DNA of 64,000 nt from Actinomyces sp. 432. GTDB taxonomy: Bacteria > Actinomycetota > Actinomycetes > Actinomycetales > Actinomycetaceae. Both the position numbers and the translations under genes were made by a program. Location of the stretch: the NCBI RefSeq assembly GCF_009930875.1, contig NZ_CP025249.1, positions 1,178,001 through 1,242,000 of the forward strand, given 5' to 3'. The notes below the pieces were generated by a model. It was not told the DNA's origin. It did not search any database and saw only the letters and a list, made by a program, of their open reading frames with translations. The first letter of the stretch is position 1, and every line of letters starts with the position of its first letter. Shown here one piece after another: positions 17,101 through 26,877 of the stretch.

Positions 17101-18766
17101 GCCCGACCCGCACAGCCCGTGGCTGGCACCGCTGCCGGAGAACGTGACACTCGACGCGCTGGAGGAGCGCCAGGAACCCGAGCAGCCGACCGAGGCAGCG
17201 GAAGCGGCCTCGCCGCCAACTGGGGCCGAGGTCCTGGAACAGGGCTGGTTGCCCCCGCTGATCCTCGGACTGGAGGACATCCCCTCCGAGCAGGCCCAGC
17301 GGCTGATGACCTGGGACTACACCCGTGGCGGACATCTGGGCGTGGCGGGGGCGGCCCGCTCCGGCCGCTCCACACTGCTGCGCGCCCTGGCAGTGGCGGC
17401 CGCCCGCACGGCGTCCCCCGAGGATCTCCACATCTACGGCATTGACGCGGGCAGCGGCGGGCTGCTGCCGCTCGTCTCCCTCCCGCACACGGGCGCTGTC
17501 GTCACCCGCGACCAGCCCGACCGGATGCGGCGGCTCACCGACCTGCTCGGCACGGAGATCACCCGCCGCCAGCAGGCACTGGCAGTCGGCGGCTTCGCCT
17601 CAACCGCCGAGCAGCGGGCCGCGGTCCCGCCGTCCGAGCGCATGCCCTACCTGCTCCTGTTACTGGACCGCTGGGACGGTTTCAAGGCAGCCTTCGAGCA
17701 GGTCGACAGCGGTCTGCTCCTGGAACGGATGGAGACGCTGCTGCGTGAAGGGCCCGCAGCCGGACTGCGCGTCGTCATTGCCGGTGACCGCGGCACCTTC
17801 CGCGGGCGTATGGGCATGATGCTCGAGGACCGGATCGTGCTGCGCATGCCCGCCGCCGAGGACTTCGAGCTCGTCGGCATGCGCACCCGAGACGTGCCCC
17901 AGTCCATGCCTCCCGGACGCGCCTTCCGCAGCGGGACCAGCCCGCGGGAGGTACAGCTGGCACTGCTCGACGCCGACCCCTCCGGCACCGCGCAGGTGGC
18001 CGCAGTACACCGGGAGGGTGACGCGGCCAAACAGCGCTGGGGCGAGACCCCCGCAGCACGGCGGCCCCCGCGCGTGGACGAGCTTCCGCTGGCCATCTCC
18101 GCTGCCGAGGCCCTTGCCCTCGGACCGCGATTGCGCAAGGGAGAGCTTGCCCTCGCGGTGGGTGGCGACACCCTGTCCGTGCTCCCACTGCGCATGGAGG
18201 AAGTCGGCAACACCGTCCTGGTGACGGGGCCGCGGCGCTCGGGCAAGTCCACCGCCCTGTGCTTCGGGCTCCAGACCGCGCTGGAAGTCGGCACGCCGGT
18301 CATCCTCGTGCTGGCCCGCCGCTCCCCGCTGGAGGCCTACCGGAATCACTCCGGGATCATCGGCGCCCTGGACAGCTCCGCCAAGGCCGAAGACCTGCGC
18401 GAGCTGCTGAAGACTCACGGGACATCCACCCTAGTGGTGGTGGACGATTACGACGTGCTGGGCAATGACCACGCGCTCGTGGCGGTTCTCGAGGAGCACG
18501 TCAAGACGTGCCGTGACCAGCCCGGCGGCGTGCTGGTGGCCAGTGGCGTGGATGAGCTGACGGGGATGTACCGGGGCCTGATGACGCAGGTGAAGAGGAA
18601 CCGGACCGGCCTTATCCTGGCGCCGCGGTCTCCGCAGGACGGCGACGCCCTGACCGCCCGGCTACCGCGCTCCGTGGGGCAGCCAGTGCCGCTGGGACGT
18701 GGCGTCCTGGTCAGGTCGGGCAGCTGGGCCTGGGTGCACGTGCCCCGCAGCGACGGCACGGCCTAG
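14126..18766 (+). CDS. eccC: FHA-FtsK/SpoIIIE ATPase, EccC/EssC-type
   Basis: A 1546-aa protein. Residues 1-98 look like a ubiquitin-like beta-grasp segment and about 112-175 like an FHA domain. A Lys/Arg-rich patch lies near 200, two membrane helices at about 313-350, and then three P-loop modules. The Walker A motifs are G-T-T-G-S-G-K-S (725-732), G-A-A-R-S-G-R-S (1075-1082) and G-P-R-R-S-G-K-S (from 1368). Module 1 also has the I-I-D-E-F Walker B and A-T-Q-R-P. In module 2 the catalytic Lys is Arg. This is the T7SS motor layout, with WXG100 export as the expected role. It ends the Tad-like operon. Its stop shares a CTAG with the convergent parC stop. Confidence 0.88.
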   Translation: MRVLLSVQPSAADVRRTRDFIVTAQAESTVGELADALADVLPGTPDGMPTEQPLTLVVDRPATSEAGSVPPSLWHGATRLNPQERLGQGAVHDGMVLGLGGPIADADEPDGLVELRIISGAGAGTVRRLGLGRYTIGGADADICLELQDADVLADLVVFSGGRAVLSPRDDAADRLMRPAPARRYALPGPLVLGLKQEPVPSKKRRRRRKARAQDDDTAAPTLEEQEPDAPRRLVELDRRPLQPDTSWEEGAVLTVGHTQLTIGQVPPADAVATPTPGAPTIDFNRPPRLARPTRERVFTLPREPQQPRKQPFPLALLLSPLIMGGGMYLLTHRAATLLFLVLSPIMMLANRMQGRSTRKRSYREDLRRYRRQKADTEAAAHRALLDERGLRRLDYPDPAEILLRATGPRSGLWERRPGDPDWLDLRVGSADVPSEVVVQDPTRASYEEPLRWTVPDVPATVGLGRLGVIGIAGEERQRVAASLVAQAAALHSPAELNLVILADPERADPSRSDWDWARWLPHLRNPEGVGARARVGLDAQTVPRRINELLDLIDSRQGAGGGQTSVMVVLDGSRALRLLPGVVRILREGPQLGLHLLCLDVDRTALPEECRAVVNTGPGPVTIAETGRDEIEQVVLDLVPAGWCERVARALAPIRDVSAAGAEGSIPTSSRFLDAVGMAEPTPQGVLQAWRQTGRTTRAVIGEDEEGLFAVDIRADGPHALVAGTTGSGKSELLQTLIASLCVGNSPDDMTFVLVDYKGGAAFKDCSRLPHTVGMVTDLDGHLTARALESLGAELRRRELQLARADAKDIEDYVAAMSPGDEPMPRLMLIIDEFAALVAELPDFVTGLVDIARRGRSLGVHLVLATQRPAGVVSAEIKSNTNLRIALRVTDEADSNDVIESAASAQIPPSIPGRAYARLGHASLRQFQAARVGGRPRGAAPQAPLRTSPLTLAEMSRPEPAPPQLEEDVSIPTDLATLVDAMNQAHAETGRPDPHSPWLAPLPENVTLDALEERQEPEQPTEAAEAASPPTGAEVLEQGWLPPLILGLEDIPSEQAQRLMTWDYTRGGHLGVAGAARSGRSTLLRALAVAAARTASPEDLHIYGIDAGSGGLLPLVSLPHTGAVVTRDQPDRMRRLTDLLGTEITRRQQALAVGGFASTAEQRAAVPPSERMPYLLLLLDRWDGFKAAFEQVDSGLLLERMETLLREGPAAGLRVVIAGDRGTFRGRMGMMLEDRIVLRMPAAEDFELVGMRTRDVPQSMPPGRAFRSGTSPREVQLALLDADPSGTAQVAAVHREGDAAKQRWGETPAARRPPRVDELPLAISAAEALALGPRLRKGELALAVGGDTLSVLPLRMEEVGNTVLVTGPRRSGKSTALCFGLQTALEVGTPVILVLARRSPLEAYRNHSGIIGALDSSAKAEDLRELLKTHGTSTLVVVDDYDVLGNDHALVAVLEEHVKTCRDQPGGVLVASGVDELTGMYRGLMTQVKRNRTGLILAPRSPQDGDALTARLPRSVGQPVPLGRGVLVRSGSWAWVHVPRSDGTA

Positions 18767-21306
18767 CCGATGCCGGCGATGGGAGCCGTCAGGGGAATGC
18801 CGGAGGCGTCGCGGCGCTCGTCGGGGGCCGGCAGGTCGACCGGCTGGCCCCTGCTGCCCACGGCACGGGCAGGGCCGACCCCCACCCAGGCAAGCGCCAG
18901 CTCGTCCTCGCCGCGCAGGAAGCGTTGCGCGCGCACGCCCCCGGTCGCCCTGCCCTTGGCCGGATAGCGGTCCAGCGGGGTGACCTTGACACTGCCCGAG
19001 CCGGTCCCGGGCAGTGCTCCCGCACCATCCGCGACCGTGACCACCACGGCCTCCGCCAGCAGGTCGGTGGGTACCGCCGCCCCGGCCACTACGCGCGCTC
19101 CCTCGTGCAGGGACACCCCCGCCATGCCGCCGGCGCCGCGTCCCTGCGGACGCACCCTGGCCGCCTCGAAGCGCAGCAGCCGGGCGTCGGAGGTGACCAG
19201 CGCCAGCATGTCGGAGTCCGCGGCCACCCCGGCGAAGACCACCCGGTCGCCGTCGGCCAGGGAGATGACCTCCCAGGCATCGCCTTGCTTGGGCTCGCTG
19301 CCCGGCTTGACGCGCTTAATGACCCCGCCGGCGGTGGCCAGCACAATCGGGGTGGCGGAGTCATCGCCGGGGGAGCCGATGGGCACCAGGCCCACAATCC
19401 GCTCGTCCGGCTCGATGTCCGCCAGCAGCCGTGCGGGCTGCCCGCCGGCCAGTGACGGCGCCCCCTCCAAGCGCGGCACCTCCGGGGTGGACAGCACCTC
19501 CATGCGCACCAGCCGACCCGCATCGGTGACCGCGCCGACGTGCCCGCGCGCCGTCGTCGCCACCTGGGAGACGAGCGCGTCATGGCGCTGGCGGCCACCC
19601 GAGCGCGGCACCGGCTCGGCCCCGCCCACGCGGGCCACCAGTCCGGTGGCGGACAGCAGCACCCGGCACGGGTCATCCGGCACCGTCAGCGGTACCTCGC
19701 CGGCCCCGGCCGCCAGACTGACCGCCGCGGCCTGCCGCATGGCCTGCGAGGCGCCGGCACCGGCGCCGCCGGGTGCGCCCACGCCGCCGCTGAGCGCCCC
19801 GGCGCTCGTCCCCGCCGCCTCCAGCAGCACCGTGCGCCGCGGCGTGCCGAACTCCTCCGCCACCGCAGCCAGCTCGCGGGACACCGTGGCCCGCAGCAGC
19901 GACTCGTCATTCAGGATCGCCTCCAGCTCGGCGATCTCGGCAGCCAGCTCGTCCCGTTCCTTCTCCAGCTCGATCACGGAGAACTTGGTCAGGCGCCGCA
20001 GCTGCAGCTCCAGGATGTAGTTGGCCTGCGGCTCGGACAGGTCGAACACCTGCATCAGGCGCCGGCGGGCCGTGGCCGCGTCCTCGCTGGAGCGAATCAC
20101 CTGAATGACCTCGTCGATGTCGACGATCGCAATCAGCAGCCCCTCCACCAGGTGCTGGCGCTCGCGCCGCCTGCCCAGGCGGAAGCGGGTGCGCCGCTCC
20201 ACCACCGTCAGGCGGTGGCGGACGAATACGTCCAGCAGCTCGCGCAGGCCGAGTGTGCGCGGCTGGCCGTCCACCAGGCACACGTTGTTGATGCCGAAGG
20301 AGTCCTCCAGCGGCGTGTACCGGTACAGCTGCGCCAGCACCGCCTCTGGGTTATAGCCGTTCTTGACCCCGATCACCAGGCGGGTGCCGTGCTTGCGGTC
20401 GGTCAGGTCCGCGACGTCGGTGATGCCCTGCAGCTTCTTGGACGCCACGGTCTCCTTGATGCGGGCGATAACCTTCTCCGGACCCACCAAGTAGGGCAGC
20501 TCAGTCACCACAATGCCCTTCTTGCGGGCGGTGATGTTCTCAATGCGGGCGGTGGCGCGCGTGGAGAACTTCCCGCGCCCGGTGCGGTAGGCCTCCCGGA
20601 TCCCATCCAGACCCACGATCATGCCGCCGGCGGGCAGGTCCGGCCCGGGCACGAAGGCCATCAGCTCCTCCAGGGTGGCATCCGGGTGCGCCAGCAGGTG
20701 CCGGGCCGCCGCCACCACCTCGGTGAGATTGTGCGGCGGCATATTCGTCGCCATGCCCACCGCGATGCCCGAGGCGCCATTGACCAGCAGATTCGGGAAT
20801 GCCGCCGGCAGCACCTCCGGCTCGGTGAGCGTGTAGTCGTAGTTGGGGGCGAAGTCGACCGTGTCCTCGTCGATGTCCGCCGTCAGCGCCAGGGCGGGGG
20901 CGGCCAGCCTCGCCTCGGTGTAGCGGGGGGCGGCCGGGCCGTCGTCCAGGGAACCGAAGTTGCCGTGGCCGTCCACCAGCGGCAGCCGCATGGTGAAGGG
21001 CTGCGCCAGCCGCACCAGTGCTTCATAGATGGCGACATCCCCGTGCGGGTGCAGCCGACCCATGACGTCGCCCACCACGCGGGAGGACTTCACATGCGGC
21101 CGGTCCGGGCGCAGCCCCATACGGTCCATCTGGAACAGGATGCGCCGCTGCACCGGCTTCAGGCCGTCCCGGGCATCCGGCAGGGCCCTTGCGTAGATGA
21201 CCGAGTAGGCGTACTCCAGGAAGGAGCTGCGCATCTCCGTGGGCAGGTCCTGCTCCACGATGAGATGGTCGGCGGGCGGCGGCGTCGGCGGGGCGGACTT
21301 CGGCAT
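18763..21306 (-). CDS. parC: DNA topoisomerase IV subunit A
   Basis: An 847-aa type IIA topoisomerase A subunit. The N-terminal breakage-reunion domain carries the active-site Tyr129 (A-P-R-Y-T-E). The C-terminal beta-propeller has only a degenerate GyrA box (R-P-Q-G-R-G-A-G-G), which favours ParC over GyrA, as does its position away from gyrB. It relaxes and decatenates DNA together with ParE. I chose ATG at 21306 because the longer frame overlaps the divergent DUF5998 gene and its extra residues match no family. The quinolone-determining segment reads [10 protein letters not shown], with Val91 where E. coli has Ser. Related actinobacteria such as Streptomyces also carry parC near sepH. Confidence 0.88.
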   Translation of the reverse strand: MPKSAPPTPPPADHLIVEQDLPTEMRSSFLEYAYSVIYARALPDARDGLKPVQRRILFQMDRMGLRPDRPHVKSSRVVGDVMGRLHPHGDVAIYEALVRLAQPFTMRLPLVDGHGNFGSLDDGPAAPRYTEARLAAPALALTADIDEDTVDFAPNYDYTLTEPEVLPAAFPNLLVNGASGIAVGMATNMPPHNLTEVVAAARHLLAHPDATLEELMAFVPGPDLPAGGMIVGLDGIREAYRTGRGKFSTRATARIENITARKKGIVVTELPYLVGPEKVIARIKETVASKKLQGITDVADLTDRKHGTRLVIGVKNGYNPEAVLAQLYRYTPLEDSFGINNVCLVDGQPRTLGLRELLDVFVRHRLTVVERRTRFRLGRRRERQHLVEGLLIAIVDIDEVIQVIRSSEDAATARRRLMQVFDLSEPQANYILELQLRRLTKFSVIELEKERDELAAEIAELEAILNDESLLRATVSRELAAVAEEFGTPRRTVLLEAAGTSAGALSGGVGAPGGAGAGASQAMRQAAAVSLAAGAGEVPLTVPDDPCRVLLSATGLVARVGGAEPVPRSGGRQRHDALVSQVATTARGHVGAVTDAGRLVRMEVLSTPEVPRLEGAPSLAGGQPARLLADIEPDERIVGLVPIGSPGDDSATPIVLATAGGVIKRVKPGSEPKQGDAWEVISLADGDRVVFAGVAADSDMLALVTSDARLLRFEAARVRPQGRGAGGMAGVSLHEGARVVAGAAVPTDLLAEAVVVTVADGAGALPGTGSGSVKVTPLDRYPAKGRATGGVRAQRFLRGEDELALAWVGVGPARAVGSRGQPVDLPAPDERRDASGIPLTAPIAGIG

Positions 21307-21387
21307 GGCCGCATTGTGGCCCGCCGCGGCTTCGCCACGGGGGCAACGACACCCGGGGGTGACGGGAACGATGGCATGATCTGCCCC

Positions 21388-21990
21388 ATGACGTGGACTG
21401 CGCAGGCTCGCCCCGGGGACGAGGTCCCCACCCCGACGTCGCTGGTCGACGAGGTCACCCGGGCCGGCTACTACCCCGAGCTCGTGCTCGGCACCCTCGA
21501 CGTCGCCGTCGCGGGGGAGGAGGTGCTCGCGGACCTGGTCCAGGCCGAGACCGTGTTCGACGACGCCGTCCACCGGCACCTGACGGTACTGGCCCTGACT
21601 CCCAGCCGCCTGGTCATCGTCCACGTCGACGACGCTCCGCGCGAGGACGGGCTGCCGGGGGCGCTGGCCACTAGTGAGGCCGTGCCGATCTCCCGGATCA
21701 AGTCCGTGGGCCTGACACGCGGAGTGTCCGAGCCGGCCAACGGTGGGGGACGGTTGACGGAGATGACGATCGCGCTGGCCTGGGGCTCCGTGCGCCGCAT
21801 CGACCTCGAGCCCGCCGCATGCGCCGATCCCGAATGCCAGGCAGACCACGGACTGACCGGCGTGTCCGTCCCGGACGACATCGTGGTGCGCGTAGCCGCA
21901 GGAGTGGAGGGGGATGCGGCCCTGGCACGCGCAGAGCGCTTCGCCCGGATCCTGTCCGGAGCGACAGCCCGGGCGGCGGCGCGCGCATGA
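21388..21990 (+). CDS. DUF5998 family protein
   Basis: A 200-aa protein matching the actinobacterial DUF5998 family. It is an alpha/beta protein with an N-terminal P-x-x-L-V-D-E-V-x-R-A-G-Y-Y-P pattern, a central V-V-H-V-D-D segment and a C-terminal region with two Cys (A-C-A-D-P-E-C). There is no signal peptide and no known catalytic motif, so the function is unknown. ATG at 21388 is chosen; an ATG four codons earlier is possible. The stop overlaps the start of the phosphodiesterase gene (ATGA), a pairing seen in other actinobacteria. Confidence 0.75.
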   Translation: MTWTAQARPGDEVPTPTSLVDEVTRAGYYPELVLGTLDVAVAGEEVLADLVQAETVFDDAVHRHLTVLALTPSRLVIVHVDDAPREDGLPGALATSEAVPISRIKSVGLTRGVSEPANGGGRLTEMTIALAWGSVRRIDLEPAACADPECQADHGLTGVSVPDDIVVRVAAGVEGDAALARAERFARILSGATARAAARA

Positions 21991-23231
21991 GCACCCCGTA
22001 CCTACGGCAGGTCCTGGCGGCGGCCGCCGCCGGTGCCGGCCTGGCGCTGCGCGACGGCCCGCCCGGGGCGGTCACGGCCGGCGAGGCCCGTGCGAAGGCA
22101 GCTGAATGGGGCCTGCTGGGACAGGACGGCGCTGCCAGACCCGCCGGGGTTGTCGTCGTCCTGGTGGACGGGCTCGGGATGCAGCTGCTTCAGGAGCGGC
22201 GTGGGCACGCTCCCACACTGCGCACCTGGATGGCCGACGCCGCCTCCGCCCCGGGCGGGGGCAGGGCCCGCACCTGCGTACCCTCCACGACGGCAGCCGC
22301 CCTGACCACCCTCGGCACCGGCGCGATGCCCGGGACTACCGGCATGGTCGGATACAGCGTGCTCAACCCGAGCCTGCGACGTCACCTGCGTGCCGGCACG
22401 ATCCCGGACGCCGCCCAGAACCTGTGCCTGATTACCTGGCAGGATACGGCACTCGACCCGCGCCGATGGCAGGACGTGCCCACCGTCTTCGAGCGGAGCG
22501 CACCCGGGCCGCATGCCGGGGCCCGGGCCGCGGCGTCGGCGGTCACCATCGGTCCGGCGCGCTTCGCCGGCTCCGGCCTGACGGAGGCGGCTCTGCGCGG
22601 CGCCGTCCACTTGGGGGCGGACCGTATGGAGGACCGTCCGGGTCTGGCCGCCCGCGCCCTGCGGAGCGGCGTCCCCCTGGTGTACCTGTACGTCGGCGAG
22701 CTCGACCACGTCGGCCACCGCCACGGCTGGCGCTCAGAGAACTGGCTGATGCAGCTGGAGCGCCTGGACGGGATGCTGGCGGAGCTGATGCGCCTGGTCC
22801 CCGCGGGCACCCGCGTGCTCCTGACCGCCGACCACGGCATGGTCGACACCGACGCGGCCCACCGCATTGACCTGACCGACTACCCAGAACTCGCCCGTGA
22901 CGTCGCAGCCGTAGCCGGGGAGCCGCGTTTCAGCCAGCTGTACGTGCCCCACTCCGACCCGGAGACGGCTGCCGCCGTCGCCGACCGCTGGCGGGCGGTG
23001 CTGGGGGAGCGGGCGCTCTGGGTGGGAACCCGCGCGCAGGCCGGCACCCGGATCGGCCCCGTTGGGGAGCGGGCTGAGAGCGTCCTGGGTGACGTGCTGG
23101 TGGCCATGGCCGACAACTGGGTCGTCGTCGACCCGCGCGTGCACTCCGCGGGAGCAATCGGCATGCCGGGCGTGCACGGCTCTCTCACGGATGCCGAGAT
23201 GACGGTGCCGCTGCTGCTGGCCCGCGCCTGA
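21987..23231 (+). CDS. Alkaline phosphatase-superfamily phosphodiesterase
   Basis: A 414-aa protein of the nucleotide pyrophosphatase/phosphodiesterase group. The first metal-binding Asp is in V-V-V-L-V-D-G-L-G, and the nucleophile Thr is probably in C-V-P-S-T-T-A-A. Further metal ligands are in E-L-D-H-V-G-H-R-H and T-A-D-H-G-M-V-D, and the last His is probably in the G-V-H-G-S-L motif. It should hydrolyse phosphodiester or pyrophosphate bonds using two metal ions; the substrate is unknown. No clear signal peptide is seen, so it may be cytoplasmic. It is coupled to the DUF5998 gene and convergent with sepH. Confidence 0.82.
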   Translation: MSTPYLRQVLAAAAAGAGLALRDGPPGAVTAGEARAKAAEWGLLGQDGAARPAGVVVVLVDGLGMQLLQERRGHAPTLRTWMADAASAPGGGRARTCVPSTTAAALTTLGTGAMPGTTGMVGYSVLNPSLRRHLRAGTIPDAAQNLCLITWQDTALDPRRWQDVPTVFERSAPGPHAGARAAASAVTIGPARFAGSGLTEAALRGAVHLGADRMEDRPGLAARALRSGVPLVYLYVGELDHVGHRHGWRSENWLMQLERLDGMLAELMRLVPAGTRVLLTADHGMVDTDAAHRIDLTDYPELARDVAAVAGEPRFSQLYVPHSDPETAAAVADRWRAVLGERALWVGTRAQAGTRIGPVGERAESVLGDVLVAMADNWVVVDPRVHSAGAIGMPGVHGSLTDAEMTVPLLLARA

Positions 23232-23240
23232 CCGGGACTG

Positions 23241-23254
23241 TAGCCGCCCGGCTA
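23241..23254. terminator. Short palindrome between convergent genes
   Basis: TAGCCG-CC-CGGCTA is a perfect 6-bp inverted repeat in the 27-bp gap between the convergent phosphodiesterase and sepH stops. It could act as a bidirectional terminator. There is no T-run, so this is tentative. Confidence 0.3.
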
Positions 23255-23258
23255 CTCC

Positions 23259-24332
23259 TCACTCCGGCTTGGAGCCGAAGACGATCTCATCCCAGGAGGG
23301 CACGGAACGACGCGCCCGCCGCTTGGGCTTGGGTGCGGGCGCGGCCGGCATCTCCGGCAGCGCTTCCTGGGTGGCGTCGGCGTCGTTGGACGTCCCGTCC
23401 CGCTCGTCGCGGTCGGTGGCCGGCGCCGTAGCCTGGTGCAGTCGGCTTCCCGCCGGGTGATTACCGGTGTGGGCGCGGCGGCGCTCCGACATGGACACCA
23501 CCTGCGCCTGCCCCTGTGGCTCCGTCTCGTCTCCCGGGGCGGCATCTTCCGCATCGGGTGCGGCCGCCTCGATGCGCCTGCCACGGTTGGAGGCCAGATC
23601 CGCCAGCAGCGCGTCCGTGGAGTCCACCGCGGAGTCCACTGCCGTGGGCGGCGCGCTGTCAGCGGCCGCCGGGGACTCGGGGACGGGCGGGGCCGCTGCC
23701 GGAGCGGATACCGAGGATGCTCCGGGAGCCGCGGAGTCCTGGTCGAAGACCGTGGGGCGGCGTCCCCCGCCGGCCTCCGTCAGCCAGCGGGCCTCATCAT
23801 CCAGGGCGGATACCGAGCGTGCGGTCAGATCGAGCTCCCAGTGCGCCTGCTTCGCCTCCGCTCCCTGAACGAAGGTCAGCACGATCTGCCACGGCTCCCG
23901 GCCCTCCCGCAGCGCATCCCACTCCAGGCTGCCTGCCTCCACACCGCGGGTGGCCAGCCGGTCCACGGCAAGCTCGCCCAGGACGGGGGAGTCCTTCTCC
24001 CAGCCGATGCGACAGGCCTGCGCCTGTTGCACCGCCCACAGGCGTTCGGCGATAACGGGCCCCTCGAAGCGGCGCACGTGCTCAACGTCCAGGCCGGTGG
24101 CTGAAGCGACCTCTTCCGCGCTGGCGCCCGCTCGCATGAGCGCCTGCAGCTCCCGGGGGCGCACTGCCGCGCCGGGGGCGGGAGGCTCCGGGCTTGGAGA
24201 CAGGGCTGCGGGGCGCGCCCTCCTCACGGCGGCGCGCAGGGCGTCGTCCACGACGATGCTGTAGCGCTCACCGCGTGAGTCGGTCATGACGATGGTGTCG
24301 CCGTTGGCCCCCAACAGCTCAAGCTCGATCAT
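23259..24332 (-). CDS. sepH: Cell-division protein SepH (DUF3071)
   Basis: The protein is 357 aa. The N-terminal part matches SepH: M-I-E-L-E-L-L-G, V-D-D-A-L-R-A-A-V and a helix-turn-helix-like DUF3071 segment at about residues 55-90. The C-terminal half is a disordered Ala/Pro/Glu linker, ending in the conserved R-R-S-V-P-S-W-D-E-I-V-F-G. SepH binds FtsZ and promotes Z-ring assembly in Streptomyces and mycobacteria. ATG at 24332 has AAGGAGG about 10 nt upstream, a strong Shine-Dalgarno. The longer frame adds an unrelated N-terminus. Confidence 0.88.
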   Translation of the reverse strand: MIELELLGANGDTIVMTDSRGERYSIVVDDALRAAVRRARPAALSPSPEPPAPGAAVRPRELQALMRAGASAEEVASATGLDVEHVRRFEGPVIAERLWAVQQAQACRIGWEKDSPVLGELAVDRLATRGVEAGSLEWDALREGREPWQIVLTFVQGAEAKQAHWELDLTARSVSALDDEARWLTEAGGGRRPTVFDQDSAAPGASSVSAPAAAPPVPESPAAADSAPPTAVDSAVDSTDALLADLASNRGRRIEAAAPDAEDAAPGDETEPQGQAQVVSMSERRRAHTGNHPAGSRLHQATAPATDRDERDGTSNDADATQEALPEMPAAPAPKPKRRARRSVPSWDEIVFGSKPE

Positions 24333-24498
24333 TGACGTGGGCCTCCTTACAGTCCCTTGCGCAACCCGAGATGGGCGGGCTGACACATGCCTCAGCGTGC
24401 CATCTAAGCCGCTCGGTGTCTGGGAGGCGGGGCCGCGTGGCACGCAAGAGCTCGCCGCCTGTTCGCCCTCAGCCTTTGCGCGTGGCCTGACCAGGCGG

Positions 24499-24527
24499 TT
24501 CCCGCCGCAGCGACGTGGTGCTATGGT
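24499..24527 (+). promoter_or_regulatory. Candidate promoter for DUF4193 gene
   Basis: TATGGT (24522-24527) resembles a -10 box, with TTCCCG (24499-24504) 17 nt upstream as a weak -35. It lies in the 319-bp gap between the divergent sepH and DUF4193 genes (24333-24651), about 125 nt before the start codon. The rest of the gap holds no visible gene. Confidence 0.35.
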
Positions 24528-24651
24528 GCGCGTGCCCTAGCTCGGAGGGGCGGCGCACATTCGCTGAGCAGGATGTTCGCCGTTCCCGGCAGCGCCCGCC
24601 GCTGCCCGAGAGCCCCAGCGAGAGCCGTCCATAAGAGAAAGTGACGAGGCC

Positions 24652-24957
24652 ATGGCAACCGACTACGATGCCCCGCGCAAGAACGACGACGAGCCCGAAG
24701 CCGACTCGATCGAGGAACTCACCGCGCGTCAGAAGGATCAGTCCTCGGAGGCGATCGAGGAGGACGAGAACGAAGTCGCCGAGGGATTCGAGCTGCCCGG
24801 GGCGGACCTGTCCCGTGAAGAACTCAGTGTGCACGTCGTCCCGCAGCTCGAGGACGAGTTCACCTGCTCGGAGTGCTTCCTGGTGCACCACCGCTCCTCA
24901 CTCGCCTATGTAGACGAGCAGACCGGCCTGCCGGTGTGCACGGACTGCGCCGGCTGA
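24652..24957 (+). CDS. DUF4193 zinc-ribbon-like protein
   Basis: A 101-aa acidic protein. The first 60 residues are Asp/Glu-rich and probably flexible. The C-terminal 30 residues hold C-S-E-C and C-T-D-C, a four-Cys site expected to bind one zinc. The M-A-T-D-Y-D-A-P-R start and the E-L-P-G-A-D-L-S-x-E-E-L block match DUF4193, which is conserved across Actinobacteria. Function is unknown; a role with RNA polymerase or another acidic-tail partner is speculation. It heads a short plus-strand cluster with DUF3710 and OB-fold genes. Confidence 0.88.
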   Translation: MATDYDAPRKNDDEPEADSIEELTARQKDQSSEAIEEDENEVAEGFELPGADLSREELSVHVVPQLEDEFTCSECFLVHHRSSLAYVDEQTGLPVCTDCAG

Positions 24958-24998
24958 CGGGGCCGACACACAGGCAGATCGAGAGGAGGAGAACCAGC

Positions 24999-25736
24999 AT
25001 GGGCCTTTTCTCCCGCCGTCACCGTGACGACGGCATAGACGACGCCAGAGACGACGGCAGGGACGACGCAGCTGACGTCGCCGTCGGCCCGGGCGAGTCC
25101 ACGCCGAGCAAGCCGGAGGATGTTGGCGTCGGCCCCTGGGATGCCGCCGACGCCCCGGACGAGACCGCCTTCGCCGGACTCGTTGATCTGGGCGCCCTGC
25201 GCGTGCCAGCCGTCGACGGCATGCAGATCCGCATGGAGCGCGCAGGACAGGGAGGCGAGGCCTCCGCAGTCGTCCTCATCCTGGGCGGCTCAACCATGGA
25301 GCTGCGCGCCTTCGCCGCTCCCCGCACCGCCGGCATCTGGGATGAGCTGCGCGCGGACATCACGGCACAGCTGACCCGCGCGAAGGCCACCTTCGAGCTG
25401 GTGGAGGGCGACTACGGCACCGAGATCATCGCGCAGCTCCCGGTGCGTACGCCGGAGGGCCGCACCGGGACCATGGCCGCCCGCTTCATCGGCGTCGACG
25501 GCCCGCGCTGGTTCCTGCGCGGCGTCCTCCAAGGGCGCGCAGCCACCGACCCCGACGCCGCCAGACAGCTACGTGAGGTCTTCGCAGGCACCGTGGTTGT
25601 GCGCGACGGCGTCGCCCGCCCGCCGCGCGAGATCCTGCCCCTACATGCCCCGGGCGCGACTGCGGCGCCCGAGGCCGAGGAACTGCCGGGACTGGACCCG
25701 CTGCAGCCAGGCCCCACCATCGCCGAGGTGCGATGA
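24999..25736 (+). CDS. DUF3710 family protein
   Basis: A 245-aa protein. An Asp/Arg-rich N-terminal tail of about 45 residues is followed by the DUF3710 domain with G-P-W-D, D-L-G-A-L, P-x-V-D-G-M-Q-I-R and a late G-V-D-G-P-R-W-F-L-R-G motif. The family is restricted to Actinobacteria and has no proven activity. ATG at 24999 follows AGGAGGAG by about 9 nt. The stop overlaps the OB-fold gene start by four bases. The order DUF4193, DUF3710, OB-fold, DUF3159, TrkA is conserved synteny in this phylum. Confidence 0.85.
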   Translation: MGLFSRRHRDDGIDDARDDGRDDAADVAVGPGESTPSKPEDVGVGPWDAADAPDETAFAGLVDLGALRVPAVDGMQIRMERAGQGGEASAVVLILGGSTMELRAFAAPRTAGIWDELRADITAQLTRAKATFELVEGDYGTEIIAQLPVRTPEGRTGTMAARFIGVDGPRWFLRGVLQGRAATDPDAARQLREVFAGTVVVRDGVARPPREILPLHAPGATAAPEAEELPGLDPLQPGPTIAEVR

Positions 25737-26134
25737 GCCGGCGCAGCGGGACGGTACGCGTCGCACGCCTGTTCAAGCGCCTGCGTCCCGCGCGCCGCCC
25801 CCGCCTGGACTCGGGCGCAGCCGCAGCCGTCGGCGCGCACGCCCCGTCCACGCGCCCCGGCGACATCCTGATCAAGGACCTGGCGCCCCGTCGGCGCGCC
25901 CACGTGTCCGGTGTGCTGCGGGCGGTCACCTACCGGCCTGCCTCTGCCAAGCCGGTGCTCGTCGGCCAGCTCGACGACGGCACCGGCGTGGTAAACCTGA
26001 TCTGGATCGGTCGGCGCGCCATCGTCGGCATTGAGCCGGGCGCACGGCTGCGGGCCGAGGGCATGGTCGTATCCGGGCGCACCCGTCCAAGTATTTATAA
26101 CCCGCTTTACGAGCTCCTCGGGGAGGACATATGA
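25733..26134 (+). CDS. OB-fold nucleic-acid-binding domain protein
   Basis: A 133-aa protein with a basic N-terminus (about residues 1-25), then a single OB-fold-like domain with V-S-G-V-L-R-A-V-T-Y-R, L-D-D-G-T-G-V-V-N-L-I-W-I-G-R and G-A-R-L-R-A-E-G-M-V, as in RecG-like wedge or tRNA-anticodon-type OB domains. It probably binds single-stranded nucleic acid. Its function in the DUF3710/DUF3159 cluster is not known. It overlaps both neighbours by four bases, so it is made as part of an operon. Confidence 0.8.
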   Translation: MSRRSGTVRVARLFKRLRPARRPRLDSGAAAAVGAHAPSTRPGDILIKDLAPRRRAHVSGVLRAVTYRPASAKPVLVGQLDDGTGVVNLIWIGRRAIVGIEPGARLRAEGMVVSGRTRPSIYNPLYELLGEDI

Positions 26135-26877
26135 CCGAGCGCCCCGCCGCGGCGGCACCGCCCGCCCGCGATGACGGGCGCAGCGGACTCGGCGCGCTGG
26201 ACGCAGACCGCTTCGACGCGGCCGCAGCCGTCGGCGGGTGGCGCGGCATTCTGGAGTCCGCCGTGCCCACACTCGTGTTCATCTGCGTACTGGCAGCGCG
26301 CCCTCAGGCACTGGTGCCGGCACTGCTGGCGTCACTGGCGGTAAGCGCCCTCGCCCTGCTGGCCCGGCTACGCGGCCGCCAGCCGCTGACCCAGGTGCTC
26401 GGCGGTGCCGCCCTGGCGGCCATCAGCGCACTGTGGGCGTGGCGGACCGGAAGCGCCACGAACTTCTACGCCACCGGACTGGTTATCAATGCGCTGTGGC
26501 TGGCGGCCACCGGTGGCTCACTCCTGCTGCGCCGCCCCCTGGTGGGCGTCCTGCTGGGCGCATGGCATGCCGCGTCAGGGGGAGAGCAGATCGGCACGAG
26601 CAGTTCGGCCGGCTCCGCCGCCCGCCGCTACGCGGTGGCCACAGCGATCCTGGCCGGCATGTTCGCACTGCGGCTGGCGGTCGAAGTGCCCCTATACCTG
26701 GTCGGAGAGGCGGCCGTGAGTGTTCTGGGAATAGCCCGCCTCCTGCTGGGACTGCCCTTGTTCGCCGTGACTTTGTGGTTCGTGTGGCTGGTCATCGGCC
26801 CGGTTCTCAGGCAGCCGGAAACCAGTCAAGCCGACTCAGGCGACTCGTCCCCGGGGCTGGCCGAGCCGGTGTCCTGA
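26131..26877 (+). CDS. DUF3159 integral membrane protein
   Basis: The protein is 248 aa. After a hydrophilic N-terminus of about 45 residues come five to six membrane helices between residues 45 and 235. The family features include G-G-W-R-G-I-L-E-S near residues 30-40 and short Arg-containing loops such as L-R-G-R-Q-P-L-T-Q-V. DUF3159 is an uncharacterised actinobacterial membrane family, often beside TrkA genes. The 3' end overlaps the convergent TrkA gene by 52 bp, so the C-terminal residues of both proteins share the same DNA. Confidence 0.82.
   Translation: MTERPAAAAPPARDDGRSGLGALDADRFDAAAAVGGWRGILESAVPTLVFICVLAARPQALVPALLASLAVSALALLARLRGRQPLTQVLGGAALAAISALWAWRTGSATNFYATGLVINALWLAATGGSLLLRRPLVGVLLGAWHAASGGEQIGTSSSAGSAARRYAVATAILAGMFALRLAVEVPLYLVGEAAVSVLGIARLLLGLPLFAVTLWFVWLVIGPVLRQPETSQADSGDSSPGLAEPVS

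Noticed and set aside
18763..21306. Calling this gene gyrA
   Set aside because: The GyrA box is degenerate and the context (DUF5998, phosphodiesterase, sepH) fits parC.
21307..21849. Upstream extension of parC by 181 residues
   Set aside because: It lies antisense to the DUF5998 gene and the added residues match no topoisomerase; ATG at 21306 gives the usual length.
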